From Pseudoduganella lurida (GTDB taxonomy: Bacteria; Pseudomonadota; Gammaproteobacteria; Burkholderiales; Burkholderiaceae_D): 64,000 bases of DNA. Below are positions 35,174 to 44,733 of the stretch, in pieces. The stretch is taken from the NCBI RefSeq assembly GCF_007830455.1, contig NZ_VLLB01000006.1, forward strand, positions 1 to 64,000, written 5' to 3'. Position numbers and translations under genes: made by a program. How positions within the stretch are numbered: the stretch's first letter is position 1; every line of letters starts with the position of its first letter. Under the pieces are notes generated by a model. The model did not search any database. It was not told the DNA's origin and saw only the letters and a program-made list of their open reading frames with translations.

Positions 35174-35885
35174 AGGACAGGTGCGCGCCCAGCGCGAACA
35201 GCGTGACGAAGAAGCAGCGCCGGAACAGCGCCGGTTTCAGGAGCAACCGCAGCCGCTCGCCCAGCAGCAGGCCCGCCAGCGCCGGCAGCTGCGCCGCGAA
35301 GGACATGCCGGCCGCCGCCGGTTCCCAGGCGCCGTGCGTGGTCAGCGTAACGGCCAGCGCCAGCGTCGACACGGTGAACGACAGCCCCATCGCCTGCACC
35401 AGCTCCTCCTTGTCCAGCCCGAGCGCCTGCAGGTAAGGCACGGCGGGGATCACGAATACGCCGGTTGCCCCCGTCAGCAGGCCGGTCGCCGCACCGACGA
35501 TGGGGCCCAGCCAGCTTTCCTGCCCGGGCCGTACCTGCCAGCGCCACGTCGACAGGCCGAGCAGCGCATACAGCACCAGCGCGATGCCCAGCAAGCCCTT
35601 GCCATCGGCCTGCGCGAACAGCGCGCCGCCGACCAGCGTGCCACCGCAGACGCCCAGCAGCATCGGCCGCAGGCGCAGCCAGACTTCGTACAGGCCGCGC
35701 CGCGCCAGCATCTGCCACACGTTCGTGAAAAGCGAAGGCACGACCAGCAGGGCCGCGGCCTGCAGCGGCGGCATCACCAGTCCCAGCAGGGCCATGGCCA
35801 CCGTCGGCAGGCCCATGCCCGTCACACCCTTCACGAAGCCGGCCAGGGCGAACACCGCGCAGATATAGAGTAGATTGTTTTCCAT
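35160..35885 (-). CDS. TauE/SafE family membrane exporter
   Basis: A 241-residue protein with about seven or eight membrane helices (LLYICAVFALAGFVKGVTGMGLPTV at the N terminus, the usual G-rich first repeat; a second repeat from GPIVGAATGLLTGATGVFVIP). Family members move sulphite, sulphoacetate or other organic anions. It is divergent from the LysR gene at 35971, a likely regulator. Confidence 0.88.
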   Translation of the reverse strand: MENNLLYICAVFALAGFVKGVTGMGLPTVAMALLGLVMPPLQAAALLVVPSLFTNVWQMLARRGLYEVWLRLRPMLLGVCGGTLVGGALFAQADGKGLLGIALVLYALLGLSTWRWQVRPGQESWLGPIVGAATGLLTGATGVFVIPAVPYLQALGLDKEELVQAMGLSFTVSTLALAVTLTTHGAWEPAAAGMSFAAQLPALAGLLLGERLRLLLKPALFRRCFFVTLFALGAHLSFSAA

Positions 35886-35970
35886 GGCCGCAGTATGCCG
35901 CCCCGCCAGCCATCGGAAAATCTGGAATATACTGCTCCAGCCTTCGTGCTATCCGAAGGCTGGAGATCGC

Positions 35971-36879
35971 ATGCGCTTTGACCTGACCGACCTGAAACTG
36001 TTCCTGCGCGTGCTGGAGACCGGCAGCATCACGGCCGGCGCCGCACATGCCCACCTGGCGCTGGCCTCGGCCAGTGCACGCATCCGCGGCATGGAGGATG
36101 CGCTGGGCGTGCCGCTGCTGCAGCGCAGCCGCCGTGGCGTGGAAGCCACCGCCGCAGGCCGCACGCTGCTGCACCACGCGCGCCTGATCACGCAGCAGAT
36201 GGAGAAGATGCGCGCGGACCTGGGCGAATATGCTTCCGGTCTGAAAGGGCACATCCGCCTGCTGTGCAATACGTCGGCGCTGACGGAATTCCTGCCCGAT
36301 GCGCTGGCCGCCTTCATGGCCACGCACCCGCAGGTGAACGTGGACCTGGAAGAGCGCCTGTCCAGCGACATCGTGCAGGCGATGCGCGAGGACCTGGCGG
36401 ACGTGGGCATCATCACGGATTCGGTGGACAGCAGCGGCCTGGAAACGCGCCTGTTCTGCGAGGACCGGCTGGTGCTGGTGCTCGGCCCCGGCCACCCGCT
36501 CGGCAAGGGCCTGCGCCGCAACGGCAGCCTGCCCTTCGCCGCCACGACGGAGCACGATTTCATCGGCCTGGCCGGCGACAGCGCGCTGCAGCAGTTCCTC
36601 GGCGAACAGGCCAATCGCCTCGGCAAGCGCCTGCGCTACCGCGTGCGGGTGCGCAGCTTCGACGCCGTCTGCCGCATGGTGGCCAGCGGTGCGGGCCTGG
36701 CCGTGGTGCCCGAGTCGGCCGTGCTGCGCTCGCGCGACGCGGCCAACGTGAAGGTCGCGAAGCTGGCCGACCCATGGGCCAAGCGCCGCCTGCTGCTGTG
36801 CATGCGGGGCTACGCCGACCTGCCCGGCTACGCGCGCGAACTGGTCGATGCGCTGGCCTCCTTCCACGACACGGCATGA
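35971..36879 (+). CDS. LysR family regulator
   Basis: A 302-residue LysR protein with helix-turn-helix in ITAGAAHAHLALASASARIRG and an effector domain from about 90. ATG 35971 gives the standard start MRFDLTDLKLFLRVLETG; the frame extends to 35875 but overlaps the tauE promoter side. It is likely to control the divergent TauE/SafE transporter. Confidence 0.9.
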   Translation: MRFDLTDLKLFLRVLETGSITAGAAHAHLALASASARIRGMEDALGVPLLQRSRRGVEATAAGRTLLHHARLITQQMEKMRADLGEYASGLKGHIRLLCNTSALTEFLPDALAAFMATHPQVNVDLEERLSSDIVQAMREDLADVGIITDSVDSSGLETRLFCEDRLVLVLGPGHPLGKGLRRNGSLPFAATTEHDFIGLAGDSALQQFLGEQANRLGKRLRYRVRVRSFDAVCRMVASGAGLAVVPESAVLRSRDAANVKVAKLADPWAKRRLLLCMRGYADLPGYARELVDALASFHDTA

Positions 36880-36930
36880 AGGCATGCGACAATGCCGCGC
36901 CCGGATCGACACGACTTACACGGAAATCGC

Positions 36931-37572
36931 ATGGAACACTTCGAACGGCGGCGCGACCGCTTCCAGCTCTTCGACGGCATGGACAGCGCCGCCGTCAACC
37001 TGTGCTTCACGATGGAACTGCCGGATTTCCGGCCCTGGTGCAGGGAACAGGGCCTGCCGCCCTTCCACGTGCTGCTGTGCGCCGTGCTGCGCAGCGTGCT
37101 GAAAATCGAGAACTTCCGTTATCGCGTCTTCGAGGGCGAAGTGATCAGGGTCGATGCGCTGGTGCCGTCGTTCACCGTGATCAACCAGCACAACGACCTC
37201 AATTTCGCGATGTTCGACTGGTCGGACGACCTGCGCACCTTCGTCGCACGGGGCGTGGCGGCGCGCGAACAGGCGTCCGGCATGACGGAGCTGAACAGCT
37301 TTTACCGCACGCTGTCGCCGCGCGCGGCCAAGAACCAGGTTTTCATCACCTGCATCCCCTGGCTGAACTTCCACTCGATCCAGCATCCGGTCGCCGCGCT
37401 GGACTGCCCGGACATCCCGTCCCTCGCCTGGGGCAAGTTCCGCGACGGCGCGCCCGGCGAGCTGCTGCTGCCCTTCTCCGTCCAGGCCCACCACGGCTTC
37501 GTGGACGGCTTCCACATCCACCAGCTGGCGCAGCAGATCGCTGAAGAGCTACGGCAGATCATGGCCGACTGA
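36931..37572 (+). CDS. Chloramphenicol acetyltransferase-fold protein
   Basis: A 213-residue protein of the CAT (type A) family. The catalytic loop is AHHGFVDGFHIHQL, with H188 as the catalytic His and D192 as the structural Asp; classical enzymes read HHAVCDG here. FHVLLCAVLRSVLKIENFRYR and INQHNDLNFAMFDW also align. It may acetylate chloramphenicol or an unrelated hydroxyl compound. Base composition matches the neighbours, so there is no sign of a recently acquired resistance cassette. I use ATG 36931; 36892 is a less likely upstream start. Confidence 0.82.
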   Translation: MEHFERRRDRFQLFDGMDSAAVNLCFTMELPDFRPWCREQGLPPFHVLLCAVLRSVLKIENFRYRVFEGEVIRVDALVPSFTVINQHNDLNFAMFDWSDDLRTFVARGVAAREQASGMTELNSFYRTLSPRAAKNQVFITCIPWLNFHSIQHPVAALDCPDIPSLAWGKFRDGAPGELLLPFSVQAHHGFVDGFHIHQLAQQIAEELRQIMAD

Positions 37573-37630
37573 GACGCTGGCCGGACAGGCCGCAATGGCG
37601 GCGCGCCGGCCTGCGCGGTCAAAGCAGGCG

Positions 37631-38902
37631 TCAAACCACCTTTGCCCGCTCCAGCATCGCATGCAGCAGCACATTGCAGCCGGCCTCCAGGTGGCCCGGC
37701 TGGGCGTCTTCGATCTCGTTGTGGCTGATGCCGTCCTTGCACGGCACGAAGATCATGCCGGACGGGGCGAGGCGCGCGGCGTAGATCGCGTCGTGGCCGG
37801 CGCCGGAGACCACGTCCATCGCCGAGTAGCCCAGCTTTGCGGTGGCGCTGCGCACGGCGCCCACGACATCGGGATGGAACGGGCAAGGCGGGTAATACGA
37901 TACCCGTTCCAGCTTGATGGAGAGCCCCGATGCCGCGGCGGTGTTCTCGACGAACGCCGAGATTTCCTCGTGCATTTTGTTCAGCAGCTCGTCGTTCACG
38001 TTGCGCAGGTCGATGGAGAATTTCACTTCGCCGGGAATCACGTTGCGGCTGTTCGGGAACACCTGCATCATGCCGACCGTGCCGCGGCCGTACGGCGGAT
38101 AGCGGTTGGCGATCGCCACCACTTCCGGGATGATCTGCGCGGCCACCTGCATCGCATCGCGGCGCAGGCCCATCGGCGTGGGCCCCGCGTGCGCTTCCAT
38201 GCCGGTCACCGTGCAGTCGTACCACGACAGGCCCATCACGGCCGGTACCACGCCGATCACCTTGTCGGCATCTTCCAGCACGGGGCCCTGCTCGATGTGC
38301 GTCTCGAAGTAGGCGCCGATCGGATGATCGCCTGGCACCTGCGTGCCCTTGTACCCGATGCGTTCCAGTTCCTCGCCGACCGTCTTGCCATCGACATCCT
38401 TCGCGGCGTAGGCCGTCTCCAGCGAGAAGGCGCCGCAGAACACGCCGGAGCCCATCATCACGGGCACGAAGCGCGAGCCTTCCTCGTTGGTCCAGAACGC
38501 CACCTCGATCGGCGCCTCCGTGCGGATGCCGTGGTCGTTCAGCGTGCGCACCACTTCCAGGCCGGCCAGCACGCCGTAGTTGCCGTCGAACTTGCCGCCG
38601 GTGGGCTGCGTGTCGATATGGCTGCCCGTCATGACCGGTGGCAGCGCGTCGTTCGTGCCGGCGCGGCGCATGAACACATTGCCGATCTGGTCGATGGTGA
38701 CCGTCATGCCGGCCGCTTTTCCCCAGCCGACGACGAGGTCGCGGCCCTGGCGGTCCAGGTCCGTCAGCGCCAGGCGCTTCACGCCGCCCTTCTCCGTGGC
38801 GCCGATCTGCGCCAGTGCCATCAGCGCATCCCACAGGCGCTTGCCATCCACGCGCAGGCCGTTCAATACACTCATTTTCTCTTCCCTACTGAGGTCGTTC
38901 AT
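37631..38902 (-). CDS. N-carbamoyl-amino acid hydrolase (beta-ureidopropionase type)
   Basis: A 423-residue M20 family amidohydrolase. In this cluster it should hydrolyse N-carbamoyl-beta-alanine to beta-alanine, CO2 and ammonia. Metal motifs are GSHIDTQPTGGKFDGNYG and NEEGSRFVPVMMGS, with HIEQGP and VSGAGHDAIYAARL further on. AAGGA six bases ahead supports ATG 38902; ATG 38875 is an alternative. It follows hydA after 13 bases. Allantoate amidohydrolases look similar, but the pyrimidine context and the separate allantoate domain at 33.4-35.2 kb argue for this role. Confidence 0.88.
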   Translation of the reverse strand: MNDLSREEKMSVLNGLRVDGKRLWDALMALAQIGATEKGGVKRLALTDLDRQGRDLVVGWGKAAGMTVTIDQIGNVFMRRAGTNDALPPVMTGSHIDTQPTGGKFDGNYGVLAGLEVVRTLNDHGIRTEAPIEVAFWTNEEGSRFVPVMMGSGVFCGAFSLETAYAAKDVDGKTVGEELERIGYKGTQVPGDHPIGAYFETHIEQGPVLEDADKVIGVVPAVMGLSWYDCTVTGMEAHAGPTPMGLRRDAMQVAAQIIPEVVAIANRYPPYGRGTVGMMQVFPNSRNVIPGEVKFSIDLRNVNDELLNKMHEEISAFVENTAAASGLSIKLERVSYYPPCPFHPDVVGAVRSATAKLGYSAMDVVSGAGHDAIYAARLAPSGMIFVPCKDGISHNEIEDAQPGHLEAGCNVLLHAMLERAKVV

Positions 38903-38915
38903 ATCGATTCCTTGT

Positions 38916-40307
38916 TCAGGCGGTGACGGGGACAAAGGCGGGGCGGTCGATATGGCGTCCGGCGCCCTCGACAGCCATCAGTTCGCCGCGGTGGAACACC
39001 ACCTTGCCGGCGGCAACGGTGGTACCGGGAATGCCCTGCACGGTGCGGCCTTCGAAGACATTGAAGCCGCCCTTCGAATGCTGCGTCTTGGCCGAGATGG
39101 TGCGCGTGCCGGCCGGATCCCAGACGACGATGTCCGCATCCGCGCCGGCCTGGATCACGCCCTTGCGCGGATAGATATTGAAGATCTGCGCCGCATTGGT
39201 CGAGGTGATGCGCACGAATTCGGAGGGCGTCAGCAGGCCCTTGTTGACGCCTTCGTCCCAGATCACGGCCATGCGCTCCTCGACGCCGCCGCAGCCGTTC
39301 GGGATCTTCGTGAAGTTGTCGCGCCCCGCCGCCTTCTGCTCGCCGCAGAAGGTGCAGTGGTCGGTGGCGGTCGTGTGCAAGTTCCCGCCCTGCAGGCCCT
39401 GCCACAGCGCACGCTGGTGCTCCTTGCTGCGGAACGGTGGGCTCATCACGTGGCCCGCCGCGAATTCGAAATCGGGCGACTGGTAGACGCTCTCGTCGAT
39501 CAGCAGATGCCCCGCCAGTGCCTCGCCGTAGACGCGCTGGCCCATCGCGCGGGCGCGCGTGATCGCATCAAGCGACTCCTTGCACGACACGTGCACGATG
39601 TACAGGGGCGTTTGCAGCACGTTGGCAATGGCGATGGCCCGGTTGGCCGCCTCTGCTTCCACGGCCGGTGGACGCGACAGCGGATGCGACGCCGGCCCCG
39701 TCAGGCCCTTCTTCAGCAGGTCCTGCTGCAGCTGGTAGACCAGCTCCCCGTTCTCCGCATGCACGGTGGGGATCGCGCCCAGCTCCAGCGAGCGGCGGAA
39801 GCTTTTCACCAGCGTTTCGTCATCCGCCATGATGGCGTTCTTGTACGCCATGAAGTGCTTGAAACTGTTCACGCCATGGTCGCGCACCAAGGTGCCCATC
39901 TCCTCGTGCACGAGATCGGACCACCAGGTGATCGCCACGTGGAAGGTGTAGTCGCCGGCCGCCTTCGCCGCCCAGCCGCGCCACTGGTGATAGGCCTCCA
40001 GGGGGGACTGCTGCGGATTCGGGATGACGAAGTCGATGATCGTCGTGGTGCCGCCCGCCAGGCCGGCGGCCGTGCCGGTAAAGAAATCGTCCGCCGTGAC
40101 GGTGCCCATGAACGGCAGGTTCATGTGCGTGTGCGGGTCGATCCCGCCCGGCATCACGTACTGGCCGCCGGCGTCGATGGTCTGTGCGCCAGCCGGCGCC
40201 TCCAGGTTGTCGCCCACGGCGACGATGCGGCCGCCGTCGCACAGCACGTCGGCACGGAAGGCGCGGTCGGCATTGACGACGGTGCCGCCGCGAATCAGGA
40301 TGCTCAT
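38916..40307 (-). CDS. hydA: Dihydropyrimidinase
   Basis: A zinc amidohydrolase of 463 residues that opens dihydrouracil/dihydrothymine to N-carbamoyl-beta-amino acids. Metal ligands are seen in DPHTHMNLPFMG, the carboxylated-lysine segment VNSFKHFMAYK, VHAENGELV and YIVHVSC; TDHCTF follows. The ATG at 40307 overlaps the transporter stop as ATGA. It is one of five co-directional pyrimidine genes. Confidence 0.95.
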   Translation of the reverse strand: MSILIRGGTVVNADRAFRADVLCDGGRIVAVGDNLEAPAGAQTIDAGGQYVMPGGIDPHTHMNLPFMGTVTADDFFTGTAAGLAGGTTTIIDFVIPNPQQSPLEAYHQWRGWAAKAAGDYTFHVAITWWSDLVHEEMGTLVRDHGVNSFKHFMAYKNAIMADDETLVKSFRRSLELGAIPTVHAENGELVYQLQQDLLKKGLTGPASHPLSRPPAVEAEAANRAIAIANVLQTPLYIVHVSCKESLDAITRARAMGQRVYGEALAGHLLIDESVYQSPDFEFAAGHVMSPPFRSKEHQRALWQGLQGGNLHTTATDHCTFCGEQKAAGRDNFTKIPNGCGGVEERMAVIWDEGVNKGLLTPSEFVRITSTNAAQIFNIYPRKGVIQAGADADIVVWDPAGTRTISAKTQHSKGGFNVFEGRTVQGIPGTTVAAGKVVFHRGELMAVEGAGRHIDRPAFVPVTA

Positions 40308-41797
40308 CGGGTTTCTCCATTCAGTACTGGCGTGGCGGTGTCCAGCGCCGGAGCACGCATCAGCGCACCGTAGACGATGGCGGAAATGGCGATGCCGACG
40401 AACCAGGCGTACGTATAGATCGTCTTGAACAGATCGCTCACGGTCGGGAAGGCGGCCGGGAACGCGGCGTTCAGGAAGCCCGGCACGTTCGGCGCCACGC
40501 CCACCGCGAACGCGGCGATCGCGGCCAGGTTCCAGCCGTTGCGGTACGAGTAGATGCCGTTGTCGCGGTACAGCTCCGCCACCTGCAGCTCCGTCTTGCG
40601 CACGAAGTAGTAATCCACGATCAGCACGCCGGCGATGGGGCCCAGCAGCGCCGAGTAGCCGATCAGCCACGTGAAGATGTAGCCCTGCGTCGTCTCCAGC
40701 AGCTTCCACGGCATCATCGCCAGCGCGATGCCGGCCGTGATGAAGCCGCCGGTGCGGTACGAGATCGTCTTCGGCGCCAGCGCGGAGAAGTCATATGCGG
40801 GACCGACCAGGTTCGCGGCCAGGTTGACGCTGACCGTATCGACCAGCAGCACGACCAGCGCCACCAGCACGGCCACGCCCGTCATGCGCGCGGCCAGGTC
40901 GACCGGGTCCCAGATCGCCTTGCCATACAGGACGACCGTGGCGGAGGTGACGATGACGGCCAGCGCCGCCAGCAATCCCATCGGCACCGGCAGGCCGACG
41001 GACTGGCCCACGATCTGGTCCTTCTGCGAATGGGCGAAGCGGGTGAAGTCGGGGATGTTCAGCGCCAGCGTGGCCCAGAAGCCCACCATCGCCGTCAGCG
41101 AGGGCCAGAACGCCGTCCAGAACTGCCCGGCCTTGGCACCGCCCGGCGCGAACGCGGACGGCTGGTCCAGCAGCGGGCCGAAACCGCCGGCCTTCTCGTT
41201 CACCCACCACAGCAGCACGAAGCAGATGGCGATCTTCAGCGGCGCCGTGTACGTCTCCAGCTTGCGGATCGAATCCATGCCGTGCACGATGTACCAGAAC
41301 TGGATCGCCCAGAACGCCAGGAAGCAGGCCAGTTGCGCGCCGTTGATGCCCAGGCCCGCGATCTTGTCGCCGCCGATCTCGTGCCCCATCAGGACACCGA
41401 GCAGCGTGTAGATCATCTGGCCGCCGAACCAGGTCTGGATGCCGTACCAGCCGCAGGCCACGATGGCGCGCATCAGCGCCGGCAGCTTGGCGCCGGACGT
41501 GCCGAACGAGGCGCGTGCCAGCACGGCGTACGGGATGCCGTACTTGGTGCCGGCATGGCCGATGGCCAGCATCGGTACCAGCACGATCGCATTGGCCAGG
41601 AACACGGTGCCAACGGCCTGCCAGGCCGACATGCCGCCTTCGACGAGGCTGGCGGACAGCGTGTAGGCGGGAATGCACATCACCATGCCGACCCACAGCG
41701 CGGCGAAGTGGTACCAGCGCCAGGTGCGCTGGGCGGCCGTAGTGGGGGCGAGGTCTGCGTTCCAGAGGTTGGGGTTGGCGTTCGGTTCGTGGGTCAC
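40304..41797 (-). CDS. NCS1 nucleobase:cation symporter
   Basis: Imports uracil, thymine, allantoin or a hydantoin with H+ or Na+. GTG 41797 behind GGAG gives 497 residues with about 12 membrane helices. Family signs are NPNLWNADLAPT, AALWVGMVMCIPAYTL, ARASFGTSGAKLPALMRAIVA and CGWYGIQTWFGG. The longer frame to 41870 runs into a repeat element and is unlikely. Its place between preA and hydA points to a pyrimidine substrate. Confidence 0.92.
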   Translation of the reverse strand: MTHEPNANPNLWNADLAPTTAAQRTWRWYHFAALWVGMVMCIPAYTLSASLVEGGMSAWQAVGTVFLANAIVLVPMLAIGHAGTKYGIPYAVLARASFGTSGAKLPALMRAIVACGWYGIQTWFGGQMIYTLLGVLMGHEIGGDKIAGLGINGAQLACFLAFWAIQFWYIVHGMDSIRKLETYTAPLKIAICFVLLWWVNEKAGGFGPLLDQPSAFAPGGAKAGQFWTAFWPSLTAMVGFWATLALNIPDFTRFAHSQKDQIVGQSVGLPVPMGLLAALAVIVTSATVVLYGKAIWDPVDLAARMTGVAVLVALVVLLVDTVSVNLAANLVGPAYDFSALAPKTISYRTGGFITAGIALAMMPWKLLETTQGYIFTWLIGYSALLGPIAGVLIVDYYFVRKTELQVAELYRDNGIYSYRNGWNLAAIAAFAVGVAPNVPGFLNAAFPAAFPTVSDLFKTIYTYAWFVGIAISAIVYGALMRAPALDTATPVLNGETR

Positions 41798-41870
41798 TGG
41801 GGGCTCCGGATAAATGGCGACAGTTGCGTTGGTGGGGTCTGGCGACGAGCCGATGACTTTCGCAGACATC

Positions 41871-41904
41871 GGGGTCAGTCCCCGAACGGCCGGGGACAGA
41901 CCCC
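41871..41904. repeat. Paired GGGGwCwGwCCCC repeat
   Basis: GGGGTCAGTCCCC (41871-41883) and GGGGACAGACCCC (41892-41904) flank CGAACGGC, forming a stem between the preA stop and the transporter gene. Confidence 0.85.
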
Positions 41905-41909
41905 AAAAT

Positions 41910-43220
41910 TCACGCGGCGGTGGGCACCTTCTCGGCGCGGGGATTGCGCGGATCCTGCGTCCAGTTCATGTATGGCTTGCCAGTCTGCTGCGGCAGCATC
42001 GTGATGCAGTTCTGTACCGGGCAGGTGATCTCGCACAGGTTGCAGCCCACGCACTCTTCCTCGATGACCTCGTAGGTGCGCTTGCCCGTCGCTTCGTCCA
42101 CCAGCCGGGCAATGGCCTGGTGCGACGTGTCCTCGCACGCCACGTGGCAGCGCCCGCAGCCGATGCAGTCCGCCTGGCTGATGTGCGCGATCGTCTTGAA
42201 GTTCATGTCCAGGTACTTCCAGTCCGTCGTGTGCGGCACGGCCTGGCCGCGGAAGTCCTCGATCGTGCGGTAGCCTTTGGACTCCATCCAGCGCGCCAGG
42301 CCGTCCTTCATCTCTTCGACGATGCGGAAGCCATGCAGCATCGCCGCCGTGCACACCTGCACGCAGCCGGCGCCCAGCGAGATGAACTCGGCCGCGTCGC
42401 GCCAGTTGTTGATGCCGCCGATGCCGGAGATGGGCAGGCCCAGCGTCTCGGGATCGCGGGCGATCTCGGCCACCATGTTCAGCGCGATCGGCTTCACGGC
42501 CGTGCCGCAGTAGCCGCCGTGCGTGCTGGCGCCGCCAACGACGGGCAGTGCCACCATCCGGTCCAGGTCGATCGACGTGATCGAGTTGATCGTGTTGATC
42601 AGCGAGACGGCATCCGCGCCGCCCTTCTGCGCCGCACGCGCCGGCTGGCGCACGTCCGTGATGTTCGGCGTGAGCTTGACGATGACGGGCAGGCGGCTGT
42701 GCTTCTTGCACCATGCGGTAACCATCTGCACATACTCCGGCACCTGGCCGACGGCAGCGCCCATGCCCCGCTCCGGCATGCCATGCGGGCAGCCGAAATT
42801 GAGCTCGATGCCGTCGGCACCCGTCGCTTCGACCTTCGGCAGGATATCGGCCCAGTAGTGCTCCTCGCAAGGCAGCATCAGCGAGACGACGATGGCGCGG
42901 TCCGGCCAGGCTTCCTTGACGGCGGTGATCTCGCGCAGGTTGATGTCCAGCGCGCGGTCCGTGATCAGCTCGATGTTGTTGAAGCCGATGACCTCGCGGT
43001 TCTTGCCGTAGATGGCGGAGTAGCGCGACGACACGTTGACGGCCGGCGGATCCTCGCCCAGCGTCTTCCACACGACACCGCCCCAGCCGGCTTCGAAGGC
43101 GCGGATCACGTTGTAGGCCTTGTCGGTGGGCGGCGCGGAGGCCAGCCAGAACGGATTCGGCGACTTGATGCCGCAGAAGTCGATGCTCAGATCGGCGCCG
43201 CTGCTCGCGAAGGTACTCAT
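41910..43220 (-). CDS. preA: Dihydropyrimidine dehydrogenase catalytic subunit PreA
   Basis: The FMN-containing half of NAD-dependent dihydropyrimidine dehydrogenase, which reduces uracil and thymine. The 436 residues form a dihydroorotate-dehydrogenase-like TIM barrel (KSPNPFWLASAPPTD, GADGIELNFGCPHG, SGIGGINNWRDAAEF). A C-terminal ferredoxin module follows with two [4Fe-4S] motifs, CIGCGRCHVAC and CVGCNLCEITCP. ATG 43220 overlaps the preT stop by one base; the longer open frame is only a shadow of preT. Confidence 0.97.
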   Translation of the reverse strand: MSTFASSGADLSIDFCGIKSPNPFWLASAPPTDKAYNVIRAFEAGWGGVVWKTLGEDPPAVNVSSRYSAIYGKNREVIGFNNIELITDRALDINLREITAVKEAWPDRAIVVSLMLPCEEHYWADILPKVEATGADGIELNFGCPHGMPERGMGAAVGQVPEYVQMVTAWCKKHSRLPVIVKLTPNITDVRQPARAAQKGGADAVSLINTINSITSIDLDRMVALPVVGGASTHGGYCGTAVKPIALNMVAEIARDPETLGLPISGIGGINNWRDAAEFISLGAGCVQVCTAAMLHGFRIVEEMKDGLARWMESKGYRTIEDFRGQAVPHTTDWKYLDMNFKTIAHISQADCIGCGRCHVACEDTSHQAIARLVDEATGKRTYEVIEEECVGCNLCEITCPVQNCITMLPQQTGKPYMNWTQDPRNPRAEKVPTAA

Positions 43221-44587
43221 TATGCTGCCTCCAGTTTCATCAGGATGTCGGCATGGATCGCCATGGCCGCGAGTTTGCCGTGCTGGACCGCCTGCACCGT
43301 CAGGTCCTGCCCCGGTGCCACGCAGTCGCCGCCCGCATAGATGCCCGGCAGGACGGTGCGGAAGTGTTCGTCGACGTGGATGCGGTCGCCGTCGCGCTGC
43401 AGCAGCGTGGCCAGCGGATCGGCCAGCGAGCCGTCGTCCATCGTCTGCCCGATCGCCTTGAAGATGGCGTCCGCCGCGATTTCGAAGGTTTCGCCCGTGC
43501 CGGCCAGGCGGCCGCCATCGAGGCGGGTCTTTTCGAAGCGCATGCCCCTCACGCGGCCGAAGCCGTCGAGCAGCACGGCCAGCGGCTGGGCCCACGTGAC
43601 CATGCGCACCTGGTTGGCCTTGGCGATGTCCTGCTCATGGTGCGTGGCCGTCATCGCATCGAAGCCGCGGCGGTAGACCAGCGTGACTTCCTCGGCACCC
43701 AGGCGCCCGATCTGCACGGCCATGTCGATCGCCGTGTTGCCGGCACCGATGACGATGGCGCGCTTCGGCACCGGCAGCGCGGCCAGGTCGCGGGCCTGGC
43801 GCAGTTCGGCGATGTAATCCACGGCCGCCAGCAGGCCGGCGGCTTCCTCGCCCGTCAGGCCCAGCTTGCGGCTGGCGCCCAGGCCCAGGCCCAGGAACAC
43901 GGCGTCGTAATTCGCGTGCAGGTCCTTCAGGTGCAGGTTGTCGCCCAGGCGCTGGCCGTGGCGCACTTCGATGCCGCCGATCGACAGCAGGAAGTTCACT
44001 TCGCGCTGCGCGAAATCTTCCGTGAGCTTGTACTTGGCGATGCCGTATTCGTTCAGGCCGCCGGCCTTTTCCTGCGCTTCGAAGACGACGACATCGTTGC
44101 CCAGCATGGCGAGACGGTGCGCGCACGACAGGCCCGCGGGACCGGCGCCGACGACGGCGACCGTCTTGCCGGTGGACCGGGCGCGCTGGAACGGCTGCTC
44201 GGTAAAGCTCATGTTATCGAGTGCGTAGCGCTGCAGCAGCGCGATCTTCACCGGCTGGCCTTCCGCATCGTGATTGCGCACGCAGGCATCCTCGCACAGG
44301 ATCTCGGTGGGACAGACGCGTGCACAGCTGCCGCCGAAGATGTTCTGTTTCAGGATGCCAATGGCGGCGCCGTCGACATTGCGGTCGTGGATATTGCGGA
44401 TGAAGCTGGCCACGTCGATATCGGACGGGCAGATGCGCGTGCACGGCGCGTCGTAGCAGTACAGGCAGCGCGCGCTTTCGATCGCGGCCTGGCGCGCGTT
44501 CAGCGGCGGCATCAGGTCGGTGAAGTGCGTGGCCAGTTCCGCGTTGGAGGCGCTGGCGTGCGGGATGTAATTGAGTGAATCGAGCAT
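43220..44587 (-). CDS. preT: Dihydropyrimidine dehydrogenase NADH subunit PreT
   Basis: A 455-residue FAD/Fe-S protein that passes electrons from NADH to PreA. The N-terminal cluster region shows CLYCYDAPCTRICP and GGSCARVCPTEILCEDAC. The FAD site is VAVVGAGPAGLSCAHRLA and the NAD site AIVIGAGNTAIDMAVQIGRL. Near the C terminus GIYAGGDCV closes the FAD pocket. It precedes preA with overlapping TAATG, so the two subunits are made together. Confidence 0.97.
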   Translation of the reverse strand: MLDSLNYIPHASASNAELATHFTDLMPPLNARQAAIESARCLYCYDAPCTRICPSDIDVASFIRNIHDRNVDGAAIGILKQNIFGGSCARVCPTEILCEDACVRNHDAEGQPVKIALLQRYALDNMSFTEQPFQRARSTGKTVAVVGAGPAGLSCAHRLAMLGNDVVVFEAQEKAGGLNEYGIAKYKLTEDFAQREVNFLLSIGGIEVRHGQRLGDNLHLKDLHANYDAVFLGLGLGASRKLGLTGEEAAGLLAAVDYIAELRQARDLAALPVPKRAIVIGAGNTAIDMAVQIGRLGAEEVTLVYRRGFDAMTATHHEQDIAKANQVRMVTWAQPLAVLLDGFGRVRGMRFEKTRLDGGRLAGTGETFEIAADAIFKAIGQTMDDGSLADPLATLLQRDGDRIHVDEHFRTVLPGIYAGGDCVAPGQDLTVQAVQHGKLAAMAIHADILMKLEAA

Positions 44588-44650
44588 GGCTGGGGTTCCT
44601 GGCTTGGTGGCTTGAATCCTGAATCCTGTTGAGACTTCACTGTGCGGGCA

Positions 44651-44702
44651 AAGGGCCGGGGTCAGTCCTCGATGGGGCAAAACCCGGCGGGACGGCCCCC
44701 GG
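44651..44702. repeat. Degenerate GGGGTCAG repeat
   Basis: CCGGGGTCAGTCCTCGATGG and an inverted GACGGCCCCCGG half lie between preT and mmsA. This is a weaker member of the repeat family. Confidence 0.5.
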
Positions 44703-44733
44703 TGCGCAGCAGTCCCGGGCGTCGAAACTGCCT

